Assembly (NCBI GenBank): GCA_965222345.1 | Contig: CBDCTS010000002.1 | Span: 248,001 to 312,000 of the forward strand | Direction of reading: 5' to 3' | Source of the DNA: JADFGZ01 sp965222345 | GTDB lineage: Bacteria > Acidobacteriota > Terriglobia > 2-12-FULL-54-10 | Length of the DNA: 64,000 nucleotides | Shown here: one piece after another, positions 41,431 to 50,696 of the stretch | How the letters are laid out: every line of letters starts with the position of its first letter | Position numbering within the stretch: the stretch's first letter is position 1 | Made by a program: the position numbers and the translations under genes | Notes under the pieces: model-generated | Database searches by the model: none | The model's input: only the letters and a program-made list of their open reading frames with translations | Told to the model about the DNA's origin: nothing

Positions 41431-41715
41431 CACGCTTTCCCAGCAACAAATTCCTTTCCGTTTAAACGCAATCAAAGTTGTATCGGGGTCCTTTCCGTGA
41501 AGCGTAACCGGGGGCCGGTCGGAGCGCGCTCGGTTCACTCCTTGTCGCAGGCAAGGGTTTTGGATTCAGGGGCCGCAGATGTTATAAAGTATAGTACTCC
41601 TAACGGATTCGATATCGGCGGTTCACCCGCGTCGTTCTGCCGTAAGCGGTGGCGGACCGCCGCCTGCGGCTTTGTGTAATTTTTAACTTTCCCGTTTGGA
41701 GCTTGTGGAATAACT
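41431..41715. other. Intergenic stretch before serS
   Basis: No gene is seen. A GC-rich inverted repeat lies around 41640-41670. TATAAAGTATAGT at about 41584-41596 could supply a -10 box for serS. Confidence 0.35.
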
Positions 41716-43020
41716 GTGCTGGACTTGGCATTCGTGCGGAACAACCTGGAGTTAGTAGAGCAGAAGCTCTCCGAGCGGGGCGGCCCCACGATACTGGACG
41801 GGTTCCGCGAACTGGACCAGAAACGCCGCCAGACGCTGACCGAAGTCGAGACGTTAAAGAACCGCAGAAACCGTGCCGGAGATGAGATTGCACGCCGCAA
41901 ACGCGACAAACAGGACACCCAAGAGTTGCTGCTGGAGATGAAAGCGGTCGCGGGACAGATCAAGTCGCTGGACGAGCAGGTACGCGAGCACGACACGCTG
42001 TTGAAAAAGTTTCTGGAAAATCTACCCAACCTGCCGCATTCCACCGTCCCGGTCGGCGCGAACGCGGAATGGAACCAAGAAATGCGCCGCTGGGGAGAGC
42101 CGCGGGGCTTTGCGTTTCCGCCTCGCCCGCACTGGGAGCTGGGCAAGTCGCTCGGCATCCTGGACCTGGACCGGGCAACCAAAATTGCCGGAGCCCGCTT
42201 TGCGGTTTACTGGGACCTGGGGGCGAAGCTCGAAAGGGCGTTGGCCAACTTCATGCTAGACGTGCACACGCGCGAACACGGTTACCGGGAGGTGCTGCCG
42301 CCGGCCATTGTGAACTCATCGAGCCTGTTTGGCACGGGCAATCTGCCGAAGTTTGCCGCAGATTTGTTTCGCCTGGAGAACACTGATTTTTGGCTCAGCC
42401 CCACGTCGGAGGTGTCGGTTACAAATCTTTATCGCGACGAGGTTTTGGATGGCGACTCCTTGCCCGTCAACCTGACGGCATACACTCCTTGTTTCCGCAG
42501 AGAGGCGGGTTCTTACGGCAAGGACACCCGGGGAATCATCCGACACCACCAGTTTCAGAAAGTAGAACTGGTGAAGTTCGTCCACCCCAGCGCCTCCTAT
42601 GAGGAGCTGGAACACCTGACCGGACACGCCGAAGCCATCCTGCAAAAGTTAAAGCTGCCTTACCGTGTGATGGCGCTGTGCACGGGCGACCTGGGGTTCA
42701 GCGCGGCGAAAACCTTTGACCTGGAGGTGTGGGTGCCGAGCCAGGGAGAATATCGGGAAATCTCCTCTTGCAGCAACTTTGAAAATTTCCAGGCCAGACG
42801 GGCCAACATCCGGTTTCGCACAGGCGGAAAAGGAAAGTCGCAGTTTGTGCATACCTTGAACGGCAGCGGGCTGGCGATCGGCCGCACGTGGCTGGCGATT
42901 GTCGAGAACTATCAGCAGGAGGATGGCAGTGTCGTGATCCCTGACGTTCTCCGGGATTATCTGGGTGGCGCCGAGCGCATCACAGCCGACAGCGGTTTGC
43001 GCAATCGCGCGGGGAAATAG
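41716..43020 (+). CDS. serS: Seryl-tRNA synthetase
   Basis: A 434-residue class II synthetase. The N-terminal coiled-coil arm that holds tRNA-Ser spans about residues 25-100 (RQTLTEVETLKNRRN, KSLDEQVREHDTLLKK). Motif 2 is TPCFRREAGSYGKDTRG and motif 3 GSGLAIGRTWLAIVE. The EISSCSNFENFQARR stretch is diagnostic of serine specificity. The start is a GTG. It appears to be its own transcription unit. Confidence 0.96.
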   Translation: MLDLAFVRNNLELVEQKLSERGGPTILDGFRELDQKRRQTLTEVETLKNRRNRAGDEIARRKRDKQDTQELLLEMKAVAGQIKSLDEQVREHDTLLKKFLENLPNLPHSTVPVGANAEWNQEMRRWGEPRGFAFPPRPHWELGKSLGILDLDRATKIAGARFAVYWDLGAKLERALANFMLDVHTREHGYREVLPPAIVNSSSLFGTGNLPKFAADLFRLENTDFWLSPTSEVSVTNLYRDEVLDGDSLPVNLTAYTPCFRREAGSYGKDTRGIIRHHQFQKVELVKFVHPSASYEELEHLTGHAEAILQKLKLPYRVMALCTGDLGFSAAKTFDLEVWVPSQGEYREISSCSNFENFQARRANIRFRTGGKGKSQFVHTLNGSGLAIGRTWLAIVENYQQEDGSVVIPDVLRDYLGGAERITADSGLRNRAGK

Positions 43021-43118
43021 GGGCAATTCGCCGCTCTGTACCCGCGCGGAAGCAAGCCAGGCAGACGAACTGGAGAGCAAACCCGGCAGCGAAAACTGCC
43101 CGGACGGAGAATTGTTTC

Positions 43119-43928
43119 ATGGCAGTGATTACCTACCACACGATCCTATCCGGTTGCCCGAAGGGCGAGCCGGAATGCTGGAAGGAATTTGCGCGAGGCT
43201 ACAGTCCCTACGCCACTTTCGTTTTGGAGCATTCCTTCCCGGAGTTGAAACAGGATGTCGCCGGACACGTGGACCGCATCTTTGCGAAAACCCGTGAGGG
43301 GGATTTTTTCCAGGCTTTTCAAGGACGGCGCGAGCGCGAGTTTCTCCTGCACTTCCGGGAGCTGGTCTGTGACTACGGCTGGAGCCTGACCAAGATTCCG
43401 GAAACGCTCATTGACCGGGAAATGATCGCAAAGATCACCGATGGGTTTAGCCTGATCCAGCGGGAAATCTTGTGGGCGAGCCTCAAAGGCATCGATATTT
43501 CCTTAGCTCATGCCATCTTGCGGGTTGATGAATCGACGGTCACGGAAGTCTTCCAAAAGGCTAATGCCAATCTGCGGGGGTTGATGGACCGCTGGAGCGA
43601 GAACACTCTGGCCGGGAGCGGCCAAAGTCTTTTACGCGCCGTGCGGGATTGGGGCGGGCAAGAGTGCCTGGACAACGACACCTACGGGAAGATTGTAGAC
43701 GGACAGATTTCCTGGCGGGACCGGGAGAAGGCGGAGCGGCACGTGCGCTCGTGTTTTTACTGTATTGACCGGTTCACCTCTTACCAAGAGGTGGTTTACT
43801 GTCTCCGCAAATTGCCTGCCGCTGCGGAAGCAGATGTGTCCAGGATCCTCGCCGCTGTCGGGATCAGCACAGAGGAAGAAAGGAAAGGCTTGCTTTCCAA
43901 GTTATTCTCAAAATCTCACGCGATGTGA
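43119..43928 (+). CDS. Sigma-factor-like protein fused to an anti-sigma-type zinc motif
   Basis: A 269-residue protein with no clear full-length family. Residues about 18-85 (CWKEFARGYSPYATFVLEH, FFQAFQGRREREFLLHF) look like ECF sigma region 2, and about 110-155 (FSLIQREILWASLKGIDISL, VTEVFQKANANLRGLM) like region 4. The C-terminal part has DGQISWRDREKAERHVRSC followed by FYC, that is HxxxCxxC, the zinc motif of ZAS/zf-HC2 anti-sigma factors. The whole may be a self-inhibiting or redox-sensing sigma relative. A small gene of unknown function follows. Domain calls are from pattern only. Confidence 0.5.
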   Translation: MAVITYHTILSGCPKGEPECWKEFARGYSPYATFVLEHSFPELKQDVAGHVDRIFAKTREGDFFQAFQGRREREFLLHFRELVCDYGWSLTKIPETLIDREMIAKITDGFSLIQREILWASLKGIDISLAHAILRVDESTVTEVFQKANANLRGLMDRWSENTLAGSGQSLLRAVRDWGGQECLDNDTYGKIVDGQISWRDREKAERHVRSCFYCIDRFTSYQEVVYCLRKLPAAAEADVSRILAAVGISTEEERKGLLSKLFSKSHAM

Positions 43929-43977
43929 GCAGCAGGAAAGTACGGCGCTGCAGTCGCAAGGCAAGCAGACGGCAGAG

Positions 43978-44232
43978 ATGGCGAAGCTCGAGCAAAAGCT
44001 GTCGCAGGCGGTGCGGAACTCCCTCAATCTGCCCGATCTTCGCGTTGACGTCCGGCAAAACAAGTCCCGCCGGAGCTGGAGTTTCTGCCTGAAGGAAAAT
44101 GGCGCCTGCTCGGACTGGCTGGAACTGGACGCCGGATCAATCGAAGTCATGAAGAAAATCGGATTGTTGCCTGCTATTCACCTGGGAGTCTTTCGTATCG
44201 CATACGACCTGTTGAGGCGGGCAGCCGGGTGA
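43978..44232 (+). CDS. Small hypothetical protein
   Basis: An 84-residue frame from ATG at 43978: a helical start (MAKLEQKLSQAVRNSLNL), then a beta stretch (LRVDVRQNKSRRSWSFCL), then an amphipathic end (MKKIGLLPAIHLGVFRIAYD). No family is recognised. It starts 49 bases after the sigma-like gene and may be coupled with it. The open frame extends back to 43765, overlapping that gene, but the earlier part is not protein-like. Confidence 0.45.
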   Translation: MAKLEQKLSQAVRNSLNLPDLRVDVRQNKSRRSWSFCLKENGACSDWLELDAGSIEVMKKIGLLPAIHLGVFRIAYDLLRRAAG

Positions 44233-44282
44233 GATAGAGTTCGCAAAATAATTGTCCGGCCGCTTTGCAGAGGATTTCCCGC

Positions 44283-45155
44283 TTGGGTCAAACCAGCATA
44301 CAACTAGGCGATTTTGAGGTTACGCCTGTGACGGACGGCTACTTCCGTCTCGACGGTGGGTCGATGTTCGGGATTGTTCCGCGCGTGCTGTGGGAAAGCA
44401 AGGTCACGCCGGATGAGCAGCATCGCATTCGCCTCGCGGTGCGATGCCTGCTGGTGCGGAACGGTCGGCGGACCGTCCTGATTGACAGCGGCCTGGGCAA
44501 CAAGTATTCCGATGAATTTCGCGACCGATACGCGGTGGAGCAGCCAGTAACGCTGATCGATAGTCTGCGGGAATCAGGCGTCCGCCCGGAGGATGTAACC
44601 GACGTTATCAATTGCCACCTGCATTTCGATCACGCCGGATGGAACACAATCCGGAAGGATGGGCGGATCGTCCCCACTTTTCCCAATGCCCGGTACTGGT
44701 CCCAGCGCGGCGAGTGGGAACGTGCTCAGCTCTATGCGGAGCAGCGAGACCGGGCCAGCTTTTTCCCTGACGATTTTCTGCCTCTGGAAAAGGATAGATG
44801 GGAGCTGGTAGAAGGCGACCATGCAGTCCTTTCAGGAATGGAGATATTGCTTCTGCCCGGCCATACGCCGCATCTGCAGGGGGTCTTGCTGACCGCCGGG
44901 GAACGGAAAGTGGCATTTTTGGGGGACCTGATTCCAACCGCGCAACATATCCCCTATGCCTGGATTATGGCCTTTGACCTTCATGCCGCCGGGACGCTGG
45001 CCACCAAACGAAAAATCTTGCCGCGCGCCGTCCGGGAAAAATGGGTTTGCATCTTGGATCATGACCCGCATCTGGCGGCAGCACGTATTGTAGAGAAGTC
45101 ACCGGGAAAGCTGAGCGCGATTCCGGCAGAAGAGTTTTCCAGCCACGGCGGGTAA
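44283..45155 (+). CDS. Metallo-beta-lactamase-fold hydrolase
   Basis: A 290-residue hydrolase. The zinc motif is NCHLHFDHAGWN (residues about 113-124); LLPGHTPHLQGVLL supplies the next His, and FLGDLIPTAQH the Asp. The type with FDHAGWNT is common among lactonases and uncharacterised hydrolases. The TTG at 44283 has AGGA about eight bases before it; an alternative TTG is 18 bases upstream. It is transcribed towards the CoA-binding gene, which faces it. Confidence 0.85.
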   Translation: MGQTSIQLGDFEVTPVTDGYFRLDGGSMFGIVPRVLWESKVTPDEQHRIRLAVRCLLVRNGRRTVLIDSGLGNKYSDEFRDRYAVEQPVTLIDSLRESGVRPEDVTDVINCHLHFDHAGWNTIRKDGRIVPTFPNARYWSQRGEWERAQLYAEQRDRASFFPDDFLPLEKDRWELVEGDHAVLSGMEILLLPGHTPHLQGVLLTAGERKVAFLGDLIPTAQHIPYAWIMAFDLHAAGTLATKRKILPRAVREKWVCILDHDPHLAAARIVEKSPGKLSAIPAEEFSSHGG

Positions 45156-45211
45156 GGCTCCAGGCAATTTTTTCGGAAAGCAGGGAAGGGAATTGCAAGG
45201 GAGCGGGCCGG

Positions 45212-45616
45212 TTATCTTTTTTCCGCCAACCACTGCTCATGTTCTTTGAGGATGCAGCGGTCCATAACCACTTGCAGGCCGGCTGCGCGAGCGTGGTCAG
45301 CCGCTGCCTGGTGAAAGACGCCTTCTTGCATCCATACTGTCTTCGCCCCCATGCGGATAGCTGATTCCACGACGGGCCAGACCAATTCGGAACGCCGGAA
45401 TACATTCACCAAGTCCACTTTTTCCGGCACATCCTCCAGCCTTGCGTAGGACTTTTCTCCCAGTACCTCGCGCTCGTTCGGGTTGACGGGAATGATGCGG
45501 TAACCGCAACTCTGCATATATTGCGAGACGCCGTAGCTAGGGCGAGACTGGTGGCTGGAAAGTCCCACGACCGCGATCGTTTTGGTGCTTTCCAGAATAT
45601 TTGAGAATTCACTCAC
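45212..45616 (-). CDS. CoA-binding protein (YccU type)
   Basis: A 134-residue Rossmann-fold protein of the CoA_binding_2 family: TIAVVGLSSHQSRPSYGVSQ near the start, YRIIPVNPNEREVLGE and TVWMQEGVFHQAA. It binds coenzyme A in solved relatives; the cellular role is unknown. It overlaps the end of rluB by eight bases and continues that operon. Confidence 0.9.
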   Translation of the reverse strand: MSEFSNILESTKTIAVVGLSSHQSRPSYGVSQYMQSCGYRIIPVNPNEREVLGEKSYARLEDVPEKVDLVNVFRRSELVWPVVESAIRMGAKTVWMQEGVFHQAAADHARAAGLQVVMDRCILKEHEQWLAEKR

Positions 45617-46379
45617 GGGGAGTCCTTTTCTTCACGACTTGCTGCACCTCGGCAGGGGATAAATGACGGTACCGTCCACGAGCCAGCGTGCCCAAAGCAA
45701 GCGTCCCGATCTTCACGCGCTTCAATTTGCTGACCGGATGTCCGATCCTTGCAAACATATTTCTGATCTGGTTTTGTTTGCCTTCGCGGAGGATAATTTC
45801 GTACCACGGATTGGGAGGCTCCGCGCGGCTGGTTCGAGAAGCGGAAGTTTTGCCGCCTGGGGACCGGAGGGATCGGATGGTGGCCGGGAGGGTGCGGCGT
45901 CCCGCGAGCAGGATACCCTGGCGCAACTTGTCGAGGTCTTTTGCGGCTGGTATTCCGCTGACCTTCGCCCAGTAGGTCTTGGGAACACCGTGAGTGGTTG
46001 ACGTGAGGTGATTCGCGAAATCCCCGTCGTTGGTCAACAGGAGCAAGCCCTCGCTGTGGTAATCGAGCCTGCCCACCGGATAGACGCGTTCTTTGACTCC
46101 CTTGAGCAGGTCCATCACCGTCGGACGTCCCTGCGGGTCCATCCGCGTCGTCATGTAATTCCGGGGTTTGTGAAGAGCGAGATAGACCTTGCGGCTGGAA
46201 AGCCTCAATGATTTCCCGTCCACTTTAACGTGGGCGCTGTCCGGGTCTGCTTTGCTGCCCAATTCGCGCACCACGTGGCCGTTTACCGTGACGCGCCCAG
46301 CAACGATCCACTCTTCAGCTTGACGACGCGAACCCCGGCCGGAGCGGGAAATAATCTTCTGCAGCCGCTCAAGCGCCAT
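45609..46379 (-). CDS. rluB: 23S rRNA pseudouridine synthase, RluB/RsuA type
   Basis: A 256-residue enzyme from ATG at 46379 (the open frame starts earlier). An S4 domain opens the protein (LQKIISRSGRGSRRQAEEWI). The catalytic aspartate is in VYPVGRLDYHSEGLLLLTNDG. TYWAKVSGIP and EGKQNQIRNMFARIGHPV are family signatures. A basic stretch of about 15 residues (SPGGKTSASRTSRA) is inserted before the last strand. The start overlaps the end of scpB by 11 bases, a common order scpA-scpB-rluB. Confidence 0.93.
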   Translation of the reverse strand: MALERLQKIISRSGRGSRRQAEEWIVAGRVTVNGHVVRELGSKADPDSAHVKVDGKSLRLSSRKVYLALHKPRNYMTTRMDPQGRPTVMDLLKGVKERVYPVGRLDYHSEGLLLLTNDGDFANHLTSTTHGVPKTYWAKVSGIPAAKDLDKLRQGILLAGRRTLPATIRSLRSPGGKTSASRTSRAEPPNPWYEIILREGKQNQIRNMFARIGHPVSKLKRVKIGTLALGTLARGRYRHLSPAEVQQVVKKRTPRE

Positions 46380-47154
46380 CGGGTTCCCCAGGGGCAGGGT
46401 TCGGGACTTTTTCAGGAGCAGCGCTCGAAACACGGGAGTCCGAGCTTGCCGTGGCGGCAGATTGGGCGGCTTTGGAGTGGAGTTCAGCCGGGCCGGGCTG
46501 TTCGGGGGTGGAATCGGTGACAGAAGAGGAAGAGGGCGGAGAGATATCGGAAGGGTTTCCGGTATCCGGCGGCTCCTGGGCCAGCTCTCCCATCGCCGCC
46601 CGGGTAATCTCCTCAAATTCTTGAAGGCTGGGCAACTCTTGGAGACTGCTTAGACCAAACTGCACCAGAAACTCTCGGGTGGTTTTATACAAAATGGGGC
46701 GGCCAAGGACGTTCTTCCGTCCGGCGGTGGCAATCAGTTTCTTTTCTAGAAGCGTCTTGAGGACGCTGGCTGCGTGGACTCCCCGAATTTGCTGGATCTC
46801 CGGGATCGTGATCGGCTGCCGGTAAGCAATGGTGGCCAGCGTCTCGAGTGCCGCCATGGAGAGTTTCACGGGAGGCTTCATATCCTTCACGAATTTTCGG
46901 ATCGTCTCGTGATGCTCCGCCTTGGTAAACATCTTGTAACCGCCGGCGATCTCGCAGATTTCAATGCCGCGTTCCTCCCGGCCGTATTCCAGTTGCAGCG
47001 ACTTGAGCACCTGGCGCACTTCGGCGGCTTGGACCCCGTCCAGAGCCCCGCAAATTTGCTCTACAGTGACCGGTTCGTCGGCGACATAGACGATGGCTTC
47101 CACGGCAACTCGCAGGGCTGATTCTTTCTGTTGTGTTGTACCCTCAGTTTCCAT
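46369..47154 (-). CDS. scpB: Segregation and condensation protein B
   Basis: A 261-residue kleisin-associated protein made of two winged helices (LRVAVEAIVYVADEPVTVEQI; LETLATIAYRQPITIPEIQQIRG) that, with ScpA and Smc, compacts the chromosome. The last 75 residues are low-complexity, rich in Pro, Ser and Ala, and not part of the domain. It lies 75 bases downstream of scpA. Confidence 0.94.
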   Translation of the reverse strand: METEGTTQQKESALRVAVEAIVYVADEPVTVEQICGALDGVQAAEVRQVLKSLQLEYGREERGIEICEIAGGYKMFTKAEHHETIRKFVKDMKPPVKLSMAALETLATIAYRQPITIPEIQQIRGVHAASVLKTLLEKKLIATAGRKNVLGRPILYKTTREFLVQFGLSSLQELPSLQEFEEITRAAMGELAQEPPDTGNPSDISPPSSSSVTDSTPEQPGPAELHSKAAQSAATASSDSRVSSAAPEKVPNPAPGEPDGA

Positions 47155-47229
47155 ACTGACTCGCTTTGCTGCGATTTTTCCCTTGTCGGCAGCGGCGGCA
47201 GGGCATAGTCCGCCCGGCAGGGAAGCAAG

Positions 47230-48015
47230 CTATTGGTAGCTCTGATCTACCTCCGTCTGTGATTCCGAGTACACCGCAGCGAACATCGTGTGTCGGACGA
47301 GCGCAATCTCCCCGAACAATTCTTTCTGACGCGCCCGGACAGCTTGCAGGCGCACCAACTCCAGCAGCGCCAGAAACGAAACCACCAGAGCCTCACGCGA
47401 ACGAAGACGGCTGAAGACTTCCCCCAGCACGACCGGTTCCGAGCGGGCGGCGAGCATGTCGCATATTTGCCGCATCATCTCGGCGACGCTGACCTGTTCC
47501 TCGGGAAAAGCGATCTCTGGTTTGTCCTTGGCGCGCTCCAGAATCTGCTGGAAAGCCTTCACCAGGTCGAAAAGCGTCACGGCCAGCCCCGGCTCTTCCT
47601 GCGGGTCCAGGAAAGGCTTTAGCGTCGGCGCCGACCACAGAGCGTTCTGCACGACATGCTTTTGATCGAGCATCTGGGCGGCGTTCTTGAACTTTTCGTG
47701 TTCCAGCAGTTGATGCACCAGGTCGGCGCGCGGGTCCTCCTGGTCGGCAGAGTCATTGGATGGGTCCGGCGGCAGAAGCATCTTGGATTTGATGTGGATC
47801 ACAGTGGCCGCCATCAGGATAAACTCTCCGGCTGCTTCGGTGTCCAGTTGCTCCAGGTGTTGCTGAAGATACTCCAGATACTGCCCGGTGATCTGCGCGA
47901 TGGGGATGTCGTAGATGTCAATCTCTTGCTTGCGAATCAAGTCGAGCAGCAGGTCCAGGGGGCCTTCGTAGCTTTCCAGTTGGACACGATACGGCTCGTT
48001 CATTGATTCACTCAC
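47230..48015 (-). CDS. scpA: Segregation and condensation protein A
   Basis: A 261-residue kleisin. The N-terminus YRVQLESYEGPLDLLLDLIRK binds Smc; the middle DIPIAQITGQYLEYL and AGEFILMAATVIHIKSKMLL are family hallmarks; the C-terminal winged helix (REALVVSFLALLELVRLQ) binds the other Smc head. Start is a GTG at 48015 that overlaps the end of trpS by eight bases; an ATG four codons on is possible. Confidence 0.94.
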   Translation of the reverse strand: MSESMNEPYRVQLESYEGPLDLLLDLIRKQEIDIYDIPIAQITGQYLEYLQQHLEQLDTEAAGEFILMAATVIHIKSKMLLPPDPSNDSADQEDPRADLVHQLLEHEKFKNAAQMLDQKHVVQNALWSAPTLKPFLDPQEEPGLAVTLFDLVKAFQQILERAKDKPEIAFPEEQVSVAEMMRQICDMLAARSEPVVLGEVFSRLRSREALVVSFLALLELVRLQAVRARQKELFGEIALVRHTMFAAVYSESQTEVDQSYQ

Positions 48016-49135
48016 TGCCGCGCTCCGGCGGAGGATTTTGATCTGCGTCCAAACTTCCTTTATCTGCCGGGACCGTCTTTTTTTGTTTCTGGTCTGCTTT
48101 GGTCGTTGCAGCCGTGGACTGATAATTTCGGGAAAGGTTCATGCCGGCGCGCACCTCCTCCATGGTCTCCTGCGCCGTCCGGCTGGCTTTCCGGGAGCCA
48201 TCCTCCAGGATTTCCCAAACCTGCTTTGGATTCTTCTCATACTCAATGTGGCGTTCTTTAATCGGAGTCAGCGCCTGAACCAGGCTGTCTGCCATCAGTT
48301 TTTTATCTTCGACGCAACCGATTCCCGCTCGCCTGCATTCCCGGTCGACCATCTCGACGGTGGCGGAGGGCGAGAAAATCTTATGATAGCTGAACAGGGG
48401 ACAAACGTCCGGATTGCCTGGGTCGGTCCTGCGCGCCCGTGCCGGGTCGGTGAGCATCGAGGAGACCTTCTTCCGGATTTCCTTCTCCGAGTCGTTTAAG
48501 AATATGGCGTTGCCGTAGCTTTTGCTCATCTTGCGGCCGTCGGTGCCGGGCAGGCGCGGAAAATTGGTCAGCATCGGGCGAGGCTCGGGAAAGATCGGAC
48601 CGTAGAAACTGTTAAACCGGCGGCAGATCTCCCGGGTCAGTTCCACGTGAGCCACCTGGTCCTCCCCGACCGGCACGAAGTCGGCCTTGTAGATGAGGAT
48701 GTCGGCCGCCTGCAACACCGGGTATCCCAGAAAGCCATAAGTGCCCAGGTCCTTGTCCCGGATATTCTGGCGCTGTTCCTTGTAGGTGGGCACGCGTTCC
48801 AGCCAGCCGAGCGGGGTGACTTGCGACAGCAATAAATGCAACTCGGCGTGCTCGAGGACGTGCGATTGCAGAAAGAGCACGGCCCGCTCCGGGTCCAGGC
48901 CCGCTGCCAGCCAGTCGGTCAGATTGTCCACGGAATGCTTCCGTATCTCGCTGGTGTCGGCATAATGGGTCGTGAGAGCGTGCCAGTCCGCAACAAAAAA
49001 GTAGCAGTCGAATTTTTCCTGCATCTCGACCCAGTTTCCGAGCGCGCCGACCAGATGTCCGACGTGAACTCCTCCGGTGGGGCGTAATCCACTCAGAACC
49101 CGCTGGCGCCGTGGAGAGTTAGATGGAGAGGACAT
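48008..49135 (-). CDS. trpS: Tryptophanyl-tRNA synthetase
   Basis: A 375-residue class I synthetase. The HIGH-type motif is GGVHVGHLVGALGNW; the KMSKS motif is GRKMSKSYGNAIFL; YPVLQAADILIYKADFVPVGEDQ contains the tryptophan-binding region. The last ~45 residues (after GMNLSRNYQ) are polar and not part of the fold. It heads the unit trpS-scpA-scpB-rluB. Confidence 0.96.
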   Translation of the reverse strand: MSSPSNSPRRQRVLSGLRPTGGVHVGHLVGALGNWVEMQEKFDCYFFVADWHALTTHYADTSEIRKHSVDNLTDWLAAGLDPERAVLFLQSHVLEHAELHLLLSQVTPLGWLERVPTYKEQRQNIRDKDLGTYGFLGYPVLQAADILIYKADFVPVGEDQVAHVELTREICRRFNSFYGPIFPEPRPMLTNFPRLPGTDGRKMSKSYGNAIFLNDSEKEIRKKVSSMLTDPARARRTDPGNPDVCPLFSYHKIFSPSATVEMVDRECRRAGIGCVEDKKLMADSLVQALTPIKERHIEYEKNPKQVWEILEDGSRKASRTAQETMEEVRAGMNLSRNYQSTAATTKADQKQKKTVPADKGSLDADQNPPPERGSE

Positions 49136-49141
49136 GACGGT

Positions 49142-49885
49142 TCAGATCCTTAATAGAGAGTTAAAAAATCTCAAAAACGGCGAAAGTATAGTCGAGATTC
49201 CGCCGAACCAAAGAAGAGCGAAGAGCAAAAAGAAACCATATTCCTTAACGGGAGCAAAAATCGCTTGCGCGCCGGCTGGAAGCAATCCTTCCAGAATGTG
49301 GCCGCCGTCAAGCGGCGGGATGGGAATCAGATTGAACACTCCCAGAATCACGTTGACCACCATCAGGGAGTAGAGCATCAAGACCACCGGCATCAGCAAA
49401 GAGCCGCCCGGTTCCATGTTTCCGAGCCCGCCATAGCCGGTCAGCATCTGGTTCGCCGCCGGGGAAATGAAGCGGAGCGCCAGCAGCAGAACAAGAGCCG
49501 CCGTGGCAGCCAGGAAGTTGCTCGCCGGGCCTGCAGCGGCTATATAAACGTGGTCGCGGACAGGATTTCGCAAACGGGCCGTATCCACCGGCGTCGGCTT
49601 GGCCCAGCCGAAGATGGGGGCGTGCGAAATGGCGCCGAGCAGCGGAAACAGCACTGTTCCCACAGGGTCGATGTGCCGCAAGGGATTCATGGAGATACGG
49701 CCCAGAAGCCGGGCCGTGGGATCTCCAAAACGGTTCGCCGACCAGGCGTGGGCGGATTCATGGAAACTGATTGCAAAAAGGAATGCGATGATCTGAAAAA
49801 GAATCTCAACAGATGACAGGCTCAAATCTACTCCGCTACAGCAACCAACGTCCTGAAGTGTAAAGCTGCTGGCGACTGCATCCAC
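49142..49885 (-). CDS. Site-2-type M50 membrane metalloprotease
   Basis: A 247-residue polytopic protease. HESAHAWSAN holds the HExxH zinc motif near residue 43, and LIPIPPLDGGHIL the distal Asp. It lacks a PDZ domain, as in the minimal YwhC-type M50 family of unknown substrate. The first ~20 residues are not hydrophobic and the true start may be a later TTG. Downstream it almost abuts trpS (six bases). Confidence 0.9.
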   Translation of the reverse strand: MDAVASSFTLQDVGCCSGVDLSLSSVEILFQIIAFLFAISFHESAHAWSANRFGDPTARLLGRISMNPLRHIDPVGTVLFPLLGAISHAPIFGWAKPTPVDTARLRNPVRDHVYIAAAGPASNFLAATAALVLLLALRFISPAANQMLTGYGGLGNMEPGGSLLMPVVLMLYSLMVVNVILGVFNLIPIPPLDGGHILEGLLPAGAQAIFAPVKEYGFFLLFALLWFGGISTILSPFLRFFNSLLRI

Positions 49886-49962
49886 CTTGTGCGAAAAGAA
49901 ATGTTAGCACAGCAGAGCAGGGCGAAGTATAGTGGAATTTCCTCGTCGGATCGTGCCTGCCT

Positions 49963-50682
49963 ATGATCTTGCTTGCGATTGACACTAGCTCCGCGCAGGG
50001 CAGCTTGGCTCTGGCGCGGGATAACGAACTGATGGAGACAACCGCTCTCCCGGCACGCCGTCACAGCGCTGCGCTACATGGGGAGATTGTTGCTCTGCTG
50101 GAGCGGCAGGGGCTGACAAGCAGCGATATCCAGGGATACGGGGTGACGGCAGGCCCTGGCTCATTTACAGGGGTCCGGGTAGGCCTGACGGCAGTAAAGG
50201 GGCTGGCCGAGGTGAGCGGGAAGCCTGTGGTTGCTGTTTCTACTCTGGAAATCCTGGCATCAGCAGCTACCACGCAGCTTGTTGCGCGCAGCGAATCGTC
50301 GGTGGCGGCTGGCGCCACGCTCTTGCCTGTTCTCGACGCCCGCCGGGGGCAAGTCTTTGCGGCTGCTTACCGCTCCAAAGGAGAATGGTTTCAGCCTTTG
50401 CTCAAGGAAACGGTATGTTCACTGGAATCATTTCTGGAGCACGTGCGAGAGGCGGGAGTCAGCGAACCGGTGTTTTGCGGAACAGACTTCGAACGCTACG
50501 GCCCGGAGATCGAAAAGGCGGGATGGGGAGGGGTACCCCGAGAGCCGGTTTCCCCTTACCTGGCAGGCTCACTGGCGCAGATTGCCGTCGAAAGGCTGCG
50601 GAAAGGCTTGGGGTCGGCGGCCTGGAAGATCGACGCAAACTATGTGCGTTCTTCCGACGCGGAGTTGTTTCTTAAAGGATAA
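49963..50682 (+). CDS. tsaB: tRNA threonylcarbamoyladenosine protein TsaB
   Basis: A 239-residue ASKHA-fold protein that scaffolds TsaD for t6A37 formation in tRNA. ILLAIDTSSAQGSLALARD starts it; GYGVTAGPGSFTGVRVGLTA is the hallmark loop. The residues after ~115 are divergent as is normal. rimI follows 15 bases on, the classic tsaB-rimI order. Confidence 0.93.
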   Translation: MILLAIDTSSAQGSLALARDNELMETTALPARRHSAALHGEIVALLERQGLTSSDIQGYGVTAGPGSFTGVRVGLTAVKGLAEVSGKPVVAVSTLEILASAATTQLVARSESSVAAGATLLPVLDARRGQVFAAAYRSKGEWFQPLLKETVCSLESFLEHVREAGVSEPVFCGTDFERYGPEIEKAGWGGVPREPVSPYLAGSLAQIAVERLRKGLGSAAWKIDANYVRSSDAELFLKG

Positions 50683-50696
50683 TTCGGATTCGCCCA

